A DNA stretch of 64,000 bases from Sulfitobacter noctilucicola (GCF_000622385.1 NZ_JASD01000008.1:620001-684000); one strand, 5' to 3'; positions 10,036-19,262 are shown, counted from the stretch's first letter. Notes: generated by a model not told the origin, from the letters alone. Program-made: numbers and translations.

Positions 10036-11613
10036 ATGGCTAAAATCGCCTATATCTTGCTATGCCACAAGGACCCCGAGGCCATCATCAGGCAAGCGGA
10101 GCGTCTAACTGCGGTTGGCGATTATATGTCGATCCACTTTGACGCTTCGGCCAGTGCGTCCCTTTTCAAAGAGATCAAGGACGCCCTGAAGGACAATCCT
10201 AACGTCACTTTTGCAAAGAAGCGGATCAAGTGCGGCTGGGGTGAATGGTCTTTGGTTCAGGCAACGCTGAACGCTGTTCAATCTGCCGTTGACGCCTTCC
10301 CCCGCGCAACACATTTTTACATGCTGTCAGGCGATTGCATGGCAATCAAGTCAGCCGAGTATACCCACAAATTCCTCAACGATAACGACGCCGACTTTAT
10401 CGAGAGCTTTGACTACTTCGACAGTGACTGGATCAAGACTGGCTGGAAGGAAGAGCGCCTGATCTACCGCCATCTGGTCAACGAGCGTGAACACAAAAAG
10501 CTGTTCTACTTCATGTTCGAAGTTCAAAAGCGCCTGAAACTGGAGCGTAAAATTCCAGAGGACCTTCAGATCATGATCGGTTCGCAGTGGTGGTGTCTGC
10601 GACGCGAAACCATCGAGGCACTGCTAAAGTTTGTGCGCAAGCGCCGTGATGTTGTGCGCTTTTTCAAGACGACGTGGATCCCGGACGAAACATTCTTTCA
10701 GACGCTTGTGCGCCACTTGGTAGCCGAAGACGAAATCCGTTCGCGCACTCTGACCTTTCTGATGTTCACCGACTACGGCATGCCGGTGACATTTTATAAC
10801 GACCATTACGAGCTGCTGTTGTCACAAGATTACTTGTTTGCCCGCAAGATCAGCCCGGATGCAGCGGACCTCAAACGCCGCCTTGGGTTGCTCTATGTGG
10901 CGCAGGGCGTGCAATTCATGATCAGCAACGAAGGGCGCAGCCTCTTCCAGTTCCTTTCGGGTCGCGGACGCATCGGTCGTCGTTTTGCTACCCGTTTTTG
11001 GGAAACCGAAAGCACACTTGGACGCGAACGCGAATTGCTGATTGTCGTGTGCAAGAAATGGCACGTGGCCAAACGGGTACTCGAACGCATTCGGCAGGTG
11101 ACGAATGTCCCGGCCATCGAATATCTTTTTAACGAAGAAGACACGCCGCTGCCTGATCTTGGTGGCATCCAGAACACACTGGAAAAACGCCATCGCCACC
11201 GCCGCGCGCTGATGCGGATGCTGTTTGACTATTTCGAAACCGACAAACTCATCATCTGCATGGACCCGGCCAACCTTGATCTGCTGAACGACTTCGCCGC
11301 TGACCGGTCTGTGACACGCATCATGGAAATCGAATGCCAGTTTTCCGACGACTATCTGACCGGCCACGCGATGCGTGTGGGCCTGGCTGGCGATCAGACA
11401 TCTGTGGATACGTTGGAGCGGTTGTTGCCAACCATCCGCAATGACATGGTCTTTGAAAGCGACAGGATCCGCGATGCGCAGTTCGAACATTTGACCCGCA
11501 TGCGCGAGACTGCCGATGTTGAAAAGAACGCCGATGCACTGAGCGAGTTTCTGGCCATTCCTAGAGAGAAGGCCCACGACATAGCATCAACCGACTATCT
11601 ATTCGCAGACTAG
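10036..11613 (+). CDS. Core-2/I-branching (GT14-like) glycosyltransferase with C-terminal DUF5928-type region
   Basis: A 525-residue protein. The N-terminal 300 residues match the branching beta-1,6-N-acetylglucosaminyltransferase family: AYILLCHKDPEAI at the start, ATHFYMLSGDCMAIKS, GSQWWCLRRETIEALL and IPDETFFQTLV. The C-terminal 220 residues look like the extra domain (DUF5928) seen in Rhodobacteraceae proteins of this type. It would transfer a sugar from a nucleotide sugar in the cytoplasm. The ribosome site is weak. Divergent from the sulfotransferase, it probably acts on the same exported polysaccharide; that is inference from neighbourhood. Confidence 0.82.
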   Translation: MAKIAYILLCHKDPEAIIRQAERLTAVGDYMSIHFDASASASLFKEIKDALKDNPNVTFAKKRIKCGWGEWSLVQATLNAVQSAVDAFPRATHFYMLSGDCMAIKSAEYTHKFLNDNDADFIESFDYFDSDWIKTGWKEERLIYRHLVNEREHKKLFYFMFEVQKRLKLERKIPEDLQIMIGSQWWCLRRETIEALLKFVRKRRDVVRFFKTTWIPDETFFQTLVRHLVAEDEIRSRTLTFLMFTDYGMPVTFYNDHYELLLSQDYLFARKISPDAADLKRRLGLLYVAQGVQFMISNEGRSLFQFLSGRGRIGRRFATRFWETESTLGRERELLIVVCKKWHVAKRVLERIRQVTNVPAIEYLFNEEDTPLPDLGGIQNTLEKRHRHRRALMRMLFDYFETDKLIICMDPANLDLLNDFAADRSVTRIMEIECQFSDDYLTGHAMRVGLAGDQTSVDTLERLLPTIRNDMVFESDRIRDAQFEHLTRMRETADVEKNADALSEFLAIPREKAHDIASTDYLFAD

Positions 11614-11629
11614 CGCACTTGCGGCAGGA

Positions 11630-12262
11630 TCACGCTTTCTTTTTCCACGTCCCCAACCAGCGTTTCACAGCGCCGCTGCGCTCGGCCATATCATCCTCAA
11701 TGGCCTCTAGCGTTGGATCAATGCGCGACATGCGGAACCTGCGCCAGCGCACGTAGATCGCCCAGACAATCGCCGCAAACAGCGTAATGATAAAGATATT
11801 CAGGAACGGAATGCCTTTGGACGCATCAGGCCCGTCAACGGGGCGCAGCGAAATTGCGTTCGGGAAGATCGTGAAAAACTCGTTGCGCCAGCCGTAATGC
11901 TTGATCGCATAGTACTGCGCAGCATCCGCCGTTGATTTGGCATCTGCCGCCTCTGCCTGCAAATTCGATGTGTCGAATTTGAAATACGGCGGCCAGCCCC
12001 AGCCGGTATCCTCATTGCGGTAGACCATCACATCACCTTTGGCGCGCCGCGTCTGGATAAAGAACACATCTCGGTTCGCCATCGTACCGTCCGAGCCCAC
12101 ATCGGCCTGCGACCAGAACAGTGCATTCTCACCGGGATCGATCCGTTTTTCATAGGTGTCCGTCACCCGCACGATATCCACTTGCGGCAGCGTGTAATGA
12201 AACACCGCAATCACCAGCAGCCAGATCGTGCTCCAGAAAACCCATTTGATCATCGTCACCAT
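11630..12262 (-). CDS. DUF1523 family membrane protein, last gene of the AAA+ operon
   Basis: A 210-residue protein with an N-terminal membrane anchor (residues about 5-25), a periplasmic middle of about 120 residues (FWSQADVGSDGTMANRDVFF) and a second membrane segment near 150-172, followed by a basic cytoplasmic tail. This is the DUF1523 layout known from Rhodobacterales; function unknown. ATG at 12262 has GAGGA eight bases upstream. It is the last member of the operon that starts at 19262, ten bases after an 88-residue membrane protein. Confidence 0.75.
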   Translation of the reverse strand: MVTMIKWVFWSTIWLLVIAVFHYTLPQVDIVRVTDTYEKRIDPGENALFWSQADVGSDGTMANRDVFFIQTRRAKGDVMVYRNEDTGWGWPPYFKFDTSNLQAEAADAKSTADAAQYYAIKHYGWRNEFFTIFPNAISLRPVDGPDASKGIPFLNIFIITLFAAIVWAIYVRWRRFRMSRIDPTLEAIEDDMAERSGAVKRWLGTWKKKA

Positions 12263-12272
12263 TGCACGTTCC

Positions 12273-12539
12273 TCAGGTAAAATTCGTCAGATAGATGATG
12301 ATCCCGATCACCACCACAGGCACTATATACACACCCAGTATCAGCTTGCGCCGGATCGACCCGTCATAGCGCTCAAGGCCCCGTTGCACAAAGGTATCAC
12401 GATCCACCAGCTGCTTGCCATCGTGCCACTTCTTCTTGAGTTTCGAACGGCGCACAGCACGGCTGTAGAACGACAGCGACACGTAAATGACCGTCAGCGC
12501 GATCAGCAGGATGCCGAACAGGCGGATAAATCCAAACAT
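12273..12539 (-). CDS. 88-residue two-segment membrane protein in the AAA+ operon
   Basis: One membrane segment at residues 5-25 (IRLFGILLIALTVIYVSLSF) and another at 65-85 are separated by a basic, charged loop (RSKLKKKWHDGKQLVDRD). No named family is recognised. The strong ribosome site GGAGGAGATAG overlaps the stop codon of the preceding DUF6638-like gene, and the start codon directly follows that stop, so translation is very likely coupled. Membership in the operon is the main clue to its role. Confidence 0.72.
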   Translation of the reverse strand: MFGFIRLFGILLIALTVIYVSLSFYSRAVRRSKLKKKWHDGKQLVDRDTFVQRGLERYDGSIRRKLILGVYIVPVVVIGIIIYLTNFT

Positions 12540-13886
12540 CTATCTCCTCCGTACCGCGCCCCATGGCCCGACCTTTGCTATCATATCCGGCACCGGCACG
12601 CGCTCCGGCTCCTCCATCGGGGCATCGTGACCGAACAAGGTATCGCGCGCGCCCGCCTTATCCACCTGATACTCGGCCACGAGGAAATCCACAACGTAAG
12701 CCTTCTTGGCCTCAGACCAGCCGCGATAAGTATCGTAGAATAATTCCTTGTGGCAAATGAACATTTGCCGCGCGTCTTTGGGGGCAAGTTCGGCCAGCAA
12801 CATATTCACCAGCGCCGCGTCCTTTGTATCAGAAGCCCGCAACGTGTAGAAATACGCCGGATGGTCGCTGGTGATCAGCGGCCATTTGCTCCCCGTCTCG
12901 ATCCAGTTCACCAGCGCGTTGAGCGCATGAAACTCTTCCGATAAATCCCTGTGGAACCGCCGCGCAAGACTGCGCATGTCAGCCCGTGTTGTCCCGCTCA
13001 GATCACCGCCAGCACTTGTCACCGCGTCGATCAGCACAAAATCCATCTTTTGCCGCAGCACATCTGCCGCCCAGTCCTTGCGCCCCTCAAAGATCGGCTC
13101 GGCCAATCCGTTCAGCGTCAGAAACTGCGCAATCCGGTTCGGCTCCGAGGCGTCAAATACAAACTCGAGCGGCAATTCACCCAGATGATCCTTACCGCCG
13201 GGCGCGATCACTGCCGGATGCTCTACATCCTGAAACAGGTACATCCCGCCGAAATGCGCCGTCCAGAAGTTGCGCTGGTCAAAGCTCATCGCGTTCAGCT
13301 TGACCGGATTGCGCGTGATATCACCGGTCTTGCCCGCCAGTGTGATCATCTCACTGATCAGCACATCGTCGTACCAGCCGTCCTTGTCATTCTTGAACCG
13401 CCCGACCAGTCGCCCCAACTCCCGCGCATCTTTCACCGCACCGCTCGTTGTATCCGCCTCGACTTCGACGCGGCGGTAGTCAAAGAGCCGCGCGGGCGTG
13501 GACACATCGTAAACAGAATTAACCAACTCACCCGCCACCGCATCACGAGCGGTCAGCGCAAAGAGCTGCGCCTCGTTCTGCTGGATAAACTCCTTGAGGA
13601 TGCCCCGCGAGGTCGAAAATTTCATGTTGAGCAAAGGTGCCGTGCGCTGCTCCATGCTCAGTAGAATAAACTGCCGGTTGACGCCTTGGTGGTTGAGGTA
13701 CTCGTGGTCTTTCAATTCGTCCCCAACCTCGGGGGAGTAGCCGGAGATGTCGATGTGGAAATCGGTGAGTTTAGTGGTCTTGCCGGAAAGATGATTGAGC
13801 GCACGGTTGTAGCGGTCGACGAGCGCGGGGGAGGCGACGTGGAACAGGTTGCCGAACATGAGGCCGTGTTGGATGAGGCGGTTCAT
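12540..13886 (-). CDS. DUF6638-like protein of the AAA+ operon
   Basis: A 448-residue soluble protein, probably the DUF6638 family found in Rhodobacteraceae next to a AAA+ ATPase. Recognisable stretches include MFGNLFHVASPALVDRYNR at the N-terminus, a Zn-free Asp/Glu-rich centre, and WETGSKWPLITSDHPAYFY-like text near residue 340 (here WIETGSKWPLITSDHPAYFY). No catalytic motif is identifiable. Its start overlaps the stop of the AbiC-like gene by ATGA. In an uninterrupted operon it would follow the ATPase directly. The DUF name is from memory and should be treated as probable. Confidence 0.68.
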   Translation of the reverse strand: MNRLIQHGLMFGNLFHVASPALVDRYNRALNHLSGKTTKLTDFHIDISGYSPEVGDELKDHEYLNHQGVNRQFILLSMEQRTAPLLNMKFSTSRGILKEFIQQNEAQLFALTARDAVAGELVNSVYDVSTPARLFDYRRVEVEADTTSGAVKDARELGRLVGRFKNDKDGWYDDVLISEMITLAGKTGDITRNPVKLNAMSFDQRNFWTAHFGGMYLFQDVEHPAVIAPGGKDHLGELPLEFVFDASEPNRIAQFLTLNGLAEPIFEGRKDWAADVLRQKMDFVLIDAVTSAGGDLSGTTRADMRSLARRFHRDLSEEFHALNALVNWIETGSKWPLITSDHPAYFYTLRASDTKDAALVNMLLAELAPKDARQMFICHKELFYDTYRGWSEAKKAYVVDFLVAEYQVDKAGARDTLFGHDAPMEEPERVPVPDMIAKVGPWGAVRRR

Positions 13887-14782
13887 GTGGCCTCACCAAA
13901 GCACTTGTCGGAGAAGAAAGTGCGATGTTCTTCATATATGAGACGGTCTTTTGGCAAATTGTTAAATATCTCGAATACCTCAATGAACCCTATCATTTTT
14001 CTTCCATGTGGCGATCTGGCATTATAGAAAATCAGAAGGAGTTCATCATCAGAAAACAATGCTCGAAACAAGCGCCGGTGGGATTGTTCAGAGAACTTAT
14101 TCTCAAGAATTACACGCATAGCATTGTAGATGAAGCGAAAATAGTGACCTAGATCCGAATGATGCTTTCCGTAAAGATCGAGATATCGCTCATCAGTCTT
14201 ATCAAGACGGGTATCTGTATAGAACTTTTCTTCAGTTGTTTTTTCTAAATCCTTCGAGAATGACTTGAAGCAATCTCGACCACTACTGACCACATTACCG
14301 GTATCGGAATTTCTCAGGTCAATCGAGTTTACGATAGAGTTGTGGGTATTCAAAAGTTCAAAGAACAGACTCTCAAACCTCTGCTGTTCTAGGTGACTGT
14401 TCGTCTTTTCATAAGCCAGGCGAGACTGCGCTAATTCATCTTGAGTCGCTTCTAAAACCTGTCGTTGGGCACGCAACTCGAACGACTGCATAACAACGGC
14501 CAATGCTGCGGCAAGAAAAGCCAATGTGCCAAAAATCCCAGCCAAAGTATCGCCAATTTCGTTTGGTCGAGAAACTAGCAACTTTTGCAGGAACGTGCCT
14601 GTCACCAGTTCTTCACTTGTGTAAGGAATATGAAAAGCATGGATGATAAACATTCCGAAGACGAAACCGAGAAGCGCGATGAGTACGACAAGCCACGGTC
14701 GATTTGGAGCCGGGCTAATCACCCCTCCCTGGGCTCCGCCCGTTCGCGTTGGAAACGCTCCACTGGAGCCTTTCTTATTCAA
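13883..14782 (-). CDS. AbiC-like putative phage abortive-infection membrane protein (putAbiC)
   Basis: A 299-residue protein with membrane segments at about 30-50 and 80-99, a coiled-coil stretch at 103-133, and then QRFESLFFELLNTHNSIVNS, the characteristic opening of the putAbiC domain (PF16872-type), continuing through YGKHHSDLGHYFRFIYNAMR to the end. Proteins with this domain are annotated as putative phage abortive-infection factors. The start is a TTG at 14782 whose last bases form the stop of the ATPase gene (TTGA), and the stop overlaps the next start (ATGA). Codon usage is visibly more AT-rich than in its neighbours, suggesting a later insertion into an existing operon. Fold assignment is good; defence activity is inferred from the family. 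Confidence 0.8.
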   Translation of the reverse strand: MNKKGSSGAFPTRTGGAQGGVISPAPNRPWLVVLIALLGFVFGMFIIHAFHIPYTSEELVTGTFLQKLLVSRPNEIGDTLAGIFGTLAFLAAALAVVMQSFELRAQRQVLEATQDELAQSRLAYEKTNSHLEQQRFESLFFELLNTHNSIVNSIDLRNSDTGNVVSSGRDCFKSFSKDLEKTTEEKFYTDTRLDKTDERYLDLYGKHHSDLGHYFRFIYNAMRVILENKFSEQSHRRLFRALFSDDELLLIFYNARSPHGRKMIGFIEVFEIFNNLPKDRLIYEEHRTFFSDKCFGEAT

Positions 14783-16716
14783 CGCTCACCCCCCGACAAA
14801 TACCGCTTCTTCGCAGCCTCCATCCGCCCCATCTCGCGCACGGCATTCTCGATCGCCACCTCATCCGACTTATCCGCATAGCGGAACTCGCTGTCCGCGT
14901 AGCGGTTGATCTCCTGCACCACCATCTCCACCGTGATCGGCTGGCGCATCCCCTCAATCATCGCCTTCTTCTCGTCGTACCCTTTGAACAGGAACAACTC
15001 CGGCTGCTCCATCCATTCATCCGGCAGTTCAAAGTCCATCGCGCGGACCTTGACCGCGTCCGTGATGTTCTTGATCGCCCGCCCCGTGAACCGCGGATCG
15101 GCCTCCTGAATCCCCTTCAAATAGGTGCCCAGCTTGTTGATCGTATCCAACTCCCCGATCTCGGAACGTACCGTCTCATAGACCTTCAACAACCCCGCCT
15201 CATGCGGTTTCGAATGCCCCTCGAACGAAGCCGCCACCGCCTTCTTGATCGCCTGCGCCTCAAACACCTGATGATCGCCCAGCGGAATATCGTGGTTCTT
15301 GCCCATCAGCAGATAGAGGATATCAACGTAATCCTCCCGGGTCTGCGGCCCGTCGACAAGGAACCTTGCCCCCGCCCGCTGCCGCAAAGCATCGTCCACG
15401 TTCTCGGGGTAATTCGAGAACATCCCGAAGGTACAATTCCCGCGCACAACCGTATTGGCCCCCGCGAAACTCTCCATCAACACGGCGGTAATCTCCAACT
15501 GCCCCGCCGAAGACTGCCGGTCGCCGCGCTTGCCCGCCAGCTGGTCAATATCGTCGATGGTGCCAAAGCCGATGACGCTCGGATCAATAATGTTATTGAT
15601 AAACGCCTTCGCGTTCTGGCCCGATTTGCCCTGATAGCTGTCGATATTATCCGTGCTCAGGTTCTGATAGCGGAACGGATAATCCGCGTTGGCACAATAC
15701 TCCGAAATCAGCCCCGCCATCATCTGGATCAGCGTGGTTTTCCCCGTCCCCGGCGCGCCGTCGCCCATGAAGGTAAAGATGAACCCGCCCAATTCTGCAA
15801 AGGGGTTCAGCCGCCGGTCAAAGTCATAGGCCATCAGCATCTTGGCAAGTTTCATCGCCTGATACTTGGCGATATGGTTACCCACAACCTCGTTCGGTTT
15901 CTTGAACGTCATGGTCAGCTTGGTCGACGCCGCCTTATGCGCAGGCGTAAAGCCGGACACGGTGAAATCATCCGCCTCCACCCGCCAGCTTGCCGATGAA
16001 AATGTCTCCAGCCTCGGGGCCGATTGCGCCCGCAGCGCGACCTTTTCCATCAACACTTCGGCAAAGGCTGACACCGTCGCCACCAGACGGGCATCATCCG
16101 TCCCATGCGCCGCGATGTCCTGATCCAGCTCCCACAGCACTCCGTGCAGCGCGGTCTGGCCGTTGTCGGTCAGTACTTCCTCTACATCGCCCACCTCAAC
16201 TGACGCCTCTGGCAGGTGCGAAGACAGCAGATAAGCGGTTGCGTTGCCAAAAACGTAGAGCGTGACCAAGGCCTCCGCCGCCAACAGCTCAGTGAACTCC
16301 GACTTGCGGGCGGCAGGCAAGGACCCCTCAAGGTTTGCCCGCTTCAGATCACCGAGGCCCGAATGCTCTGCCACATTCTCTGCCACCGCCAGCGCAATCG
16401 CGATAGCGCGGCGCAATGCGTGCAGCACCGTCGCCTGCATCGGCGACATCAGCGCATCATCACCGTCCGCGCCCTCAACCCGTGCAATCAATGACACCGC
16501 ACCCGATGCCACCCGCCGCTGCGTGACCAGACCCGGTGTCGTGCTGCGAAACCTGCGCCTTGTTCCAATTCCTGACGAGCGTTCCACCGGTTCCGCCCCG
16601 GCCGCCGTGCCAATGCGCGGCGCATGGTCGAACCCTTCCAAAAGCGATTGGGCCACCGCAACGTGACCGGCAATATCTTCCTCGCGCAACTCCATTGCGT
16701 CTGCCGTCTGCGTCAT
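14779..16716 (-). CDS. AAA+ ATPase of the DUF6638 operon
   Basis: A 645-residue protein. Residues 1-300 form an N-terminal region of unknown type, rich in helices. Residues about 310-520 are a AAA+ module, with Walker A GDGAPGTGKTT (318-328), a Walker B-like strand VIGFGTIDDIDQL (381-393; D388-D389), a sensor-1 type GMFSNY, and an arginine-rich segment DDALRQRAGARF that could be the arginine finger. Residues 520-645 are the lid and tail. It most likely forms a ring that remodels a partner protein. Partners are presumably the coupled products: DUF6638, the 373-residue protein and the coiled-coil protein. Confidence 0.8.
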   Translation of the reverse strand: MTQTADAMELREEDIAGHVAVAQSLLEGFDHAPRIGTAAGAEPVERSSGIGTRRRFRSTTPGLVTQRRVASGAVSLIARVEGADGDDALMSPMQATVLHALRRAIAIALAVAENVAEHSGLGDLKRANLEGSLPAARKSEFTELLAAEALVTLYVFGNATAYLLSSHLPEASVEVGDVEEVLTDNGQTALHGVLWELDQDIAAHGTDDARLVATVSAFAEVLMEKVALRAQSAPRLETFSSASWRVEADDFTVSGFTPAHKAASTKLTMTFKKPNEVVGNHIAKYQAMKLAKMLMAYDFDRRLNPFAELGGFIFTFMGDGAPGTGKTTLIQMMAGLISEYCANADYPFRYQNLSTDNIDSYQGKSGQNAKAFINNIIDPSVIGFGTIDDIDQLAGKRGDRQSSAGQLEITAVLMESFAGANTVVRGNCTFGMFSNYPENVDDALRQRAGARFLVDGPQTREDYVDILYLLMGKNHDIPLGDHQVFEAQAIKKAVAASFEGHSKPHEAGLLKVYETVRSEIGELDTINKLGTYLKGIQEADPRFTGRAIKNITDAVKVRAMDFELPDEWMEQPELFLFKGYDEKKAMIEGMRQPITVEMVVQEINRYADSEFRYADKSDEVAIENAVREMGRMEAAKKRYLSGGER

Positions 16717-16779
16717 CGCGCGGCCCTCCTCTTCGCTTGGCCTATAAACTCAATCGCAACATATCGAAGCATCGCACCG

Positions 16780-17901
16780 CTAGTACTGCAGCACGCGCCC
16801 ACTGCTGCTCACAACAAATTTTCTGACTGATCCGAAACCCGCCGGCTGCTTTTCATCCAACACCTGGAAAACTGACGTTGGTAGAATAATCGACCGTTCC
16901 TGCCGCGTGGCACCCAGATCAGGCCCCTGCGCCGCAAAAGGGTCAAGCGCGAAAACCTCGCGTTCCACGGTCGAGAACCAGCCGGATTTCTGCTCGATCA
17001 CGCGGTCGCTCACCAGCTCCTCTTCGGTCCAGACCAGCGCCCAGTCCTGTCCATCCGGTGCCCGCGCCTCGGCCAGCACCTCGCGCAAGGGACCCGCCTG
17101 ACGTGTGTAGGCGTTGGAATACATTGGTCCCAGGTGAAACCGCCGCAGGCGTTTGGGGTGCAGATCGTCAAAATCTTCATCAAAGCCCTTGGCGATGGTC
17201 AACAGCTTCAGCCCGCCCAGCGCCTGTGCGCTCAGGTGGGCTTGCACCTCCGGCCAGCGCCGTTGATCTTTGGGCAATCCAACATCTCCGCTGTCCTCAA
17301 GCTCCATCATGTAGATGACGGGTAGATTTACCTGACTGTCGTAAGTCGCCCAATGCAAACGGAACTGGCGGCGCCCGACATCCAAATTACCCATCCATTG
17401 CGACTGCACATCATTTTGCACCCAGAACAGATCACCCTTCGCCAACTCTTCATAGTATAGCCGCTGCGACAGGGCGAATTGCAGCTTCGTTGGCACGCGA
17501 CGCTCGCCCAACATGGTTTGCACCATCTGGTCTTTCAGCGTGTCGACCGAGGCCATCGCATCCAGATGCCCACGCGCTTGCTGCGCATCGTTCGCCATGG
17601 TCATGATCTCTTCGGCGACCGGGAACCCGCTGTCACGCGCATCCATGGTTAGCGACCCGAAAAACCGCCCCGTCTCCCGACCGGCAAGAAGATACTTCAT
17701 CCCCAGCGCCTTGAACGTGTGGGTCAGCTTGGCTGCATACCGCGTGAGGATTTCCGTTTCCGCATCATCAAGCGCACCCTCGGCCCGCTGCACCCCTGCC
17801 ACATGCAACATATGCTGCATGATCCCTTCAAACTTTTTGAAGTACCGGCGGGAGGCGAAGGTATCAGATAGCCCGACATGATCACGTGTCAGATTACTCA
17901 T
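16780..17901 (-). CDS. Conserved hypothetical protein of the AAA+ operon
   Basis: A 373-residue soluble protein without signal peptide or membrane segments. I do not recognise a family. Features are a helical N-terminal third (TRYAAKLTHTFKALGMKYLL), a middle with QWMGNLDVGRRQFRLHWATYD, and a C-terminal third rich in Gly/Ser ending RKFVVSSSGRVLQY. It lies 63 bases upstream of the ATPase gene and 50 bases downstream of a small membrane gene, all on the same strand. By position it may be a substrate or adaptor for the ATPase; no sequence evidence fixes that. Confidence 0.68.
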   Translation of the reverse strand: MSNLTRDHVGLSDTFASRRYFKKFEGIMQHMLHVAGVQRAEGALDDAETEILTRYAAKLTHTFKALGMKYLLAGRETGRFFGSLTMDARDSGFPVAEEIMTMANDAQQARGHLDAMASVDTLKDQMVQTMLGERRVPTKLQFALSQRLYYEELAKGDLFWVQNDVQSQWMGNLDVGRRQFRLHWATYDSQVNLPVIYMMELEDSGDVGLPKDQRRWPEVQAHLSAQALGGLKLLTIAKGFDEDFDDLHPKRLRRFHLGPMYSNAYTRQAGPLREVLAEARAPDGQDWALVWTEEELVSDRVIEQKSGWFSTVEREVFALDPFAAQGPDLGATRQERSIILPTSVFQVLDEKQPAGFGSVRKFVVSSSGRVLQY

Positions 17902-17951
17902 GCATCACCGTCACAGAAAAGAATAGCTGTCGGCAAAGGAACAATGCGCAC

Positions 17952-18185
17952 TTAGCCATGTAGCTTACTGCCGCGCCATGCAGACCAGAGCACCCAAAGC
18001 ATAAGCAAAGCACCCAGAATCAGGCTCGCGCCACCAAAAATTGACCATAATGTTCCCAAAAAGCTCGCAAGTGGATCAAAGACTGTGCCAGCCCCAGCTC
18101 CAGCAAGAAACGCTAGGACTAGCGGGATGGCGATCATCCAGAGACCCGTCAGGAATGGCACGCGATGCGTTTTATCCGGTCGCAT
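17952..18185 (-). CDS. 77-residue two-segment membrane protein of the AAA+ operon
   Basis: Two hydrophobic segments (about residues 12-33 and 47-70) with a Gly/Ala-rich first segment (FLAGAGAGTVF) and a short basic end. The ATG directly follows the TGA of the upstream coiled-coil gene, so the two are probably translated together. A likely membrane anchor for the operon's complex. Family not recognised. Confidence 0.65.
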   Translation of the reverse strand: MRPDKTHRVPFLTGLWMIAIPLVLAFLAGAGAGTVFDPLASFLGTLWSIFGGASLILGALLMLWVLWSAWRGSKLHG

Positions 18186-19262
18186 TCAGGCCCCGTATTG
18201 GTTGCTGTCGTGCTTGTCGACAATCGCTTGGAACCTGCGTGCAAACCGCTCGTCCGCCTTGGCTTTCGCCTCAAGCACCTCGCGCGCAAAGACCATGTGA
18301 TCTTCGTGCTTTTCCATCATCTCGGCCATGCGCGCGTTGGTGGCGGCACCGATACCCGCCATGGCGGATTGCGCCTCCTGGTCCGTCTTTACGCCGATCT
18401 CGTTGATACGGTGCGCGACGTCCTGCTGCTGTGCAGTCTTCAGCGATTTAGTCAAAGCATCGTACAGAACGACCCGTTGCTTGGTGTCAGTCTGCAGCTT
18501 GTTGATCAGAACCATCTGCGTAGCAGCCTGGTTCTGCAAACTATCGATCCAAGTTTTGCCTTTCTCGATATAACGCTCCAGCGTCTGGCTCTTGGCGAGC
18601 TTGACCTGTTCGTCCTGAACAAGCGCATTGTACTTTGTGTTCGCCTCGGCCAGCTCGGTTTCCAGCTTCGTTCGCTTGGCGGCGTCCGTCTCAGATGCGA
18701 TGGCATTTTCCAGTTTAATGATAGCGGGGTCCATCGCCTGCAATTCAGTACGAACGGATTCCAACTCACCCACTGTAAACTCACGTTCATCCAGCGTGCC
18801 TGTCAGGTTTTCCTCAACCTTGACCTTTTGTTCTTCCAGCATCTCAAGCTGGCCCACCAGCAGTCCGACAATAGTGTCCGACTTAGAAATCAGGTCCTGT
18901 AGTTTGTCGTCGATAGAAGCAGAGCGCACGCGCTCTTGCCGCATCGCGTCAGACTTGGCGCTTGCAAAAATTCCGACAAAGCTCTCCCAGCCGGTCTTGT
19001 TCCGCATTTCGTCAAAGTCACGGCTAAATCCGGCGGTCACGTCGTCCAAACCCATGATGAGCTCAGCAATATTTGCGTTCATAACCTCGGTGTGCGCGTG
19101 CACATCTTCGAGCGTAGCATTCTCGATATCGATCTCGATATCATCGCCAGCCTTAAGCTTGGCGCGTGCCGTTTCAATCCGGCTTGTCAGCTCGGCAATC
19201 TTGCTCTGCGCTTCAGAAACCTGCGCTTGCGATTTTCTGACCTGAGCATCCAGATTTGACAT
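18186..19262 (-). CDS. Long coiled-coil protein, first gene of the AAA+ operon
   Basis: A 358-residue protein made almost entirely of charged helix. Two coiled-coil stretches (about 5-55 and 125-235) flank a segment containing MGLDDVTAGFSRDFDEMRNKTGWESF. There is no signal peptide or membrane segment. The start at 19262 is chosen over a longer in-frame ATG because GGGAG lies seven bases upstream. It resembles TelA-type or phage-shock-type coiled-coil proteins only in composition, and I would not assign it to either. As first gene it defines the 5' end of the seven-gene unit; no clear promoter was picked out in the 115 bases before it. Confidence 0.68.
   Translation of the reverse strand: MSNLDAQVRKSQAQVSEAQSKIAELTSRIETARAKLKAGDDIEIDIENATLEDVHAHTEVMNANIAELIMGLDDVTAGFSRDFDEMRNKTGWESFVGIFASAKSDAMRQERVRSASIDDKLQDLISKSDTIVGLLVGQLEMLEEQKVKVEENLTGTLDEREFTVGELESVRTELQAMDPAIIKLENAIASETDAAKRTKLETELAEANTKYNALVQDEQVKLAKSQTLERYIEKGKTWIDSLQNQAATQMVLINKLQTDTKQRVVLYDALTKSLKTAQQQDVAHRINEIGVKTDQEAQSAMAGIGAATNARMAEMMEKHEDHMVFAREVLEAKAKADERFARRFQAIVDKHDSNQYGA

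Noticed and set aside
10822-11577. Minus-strand frame of 251 codons within the glycosyltransferase gene
   Set aside because: The plus-strand frame has the family motifs; the other lacks any and has no ribosome site.
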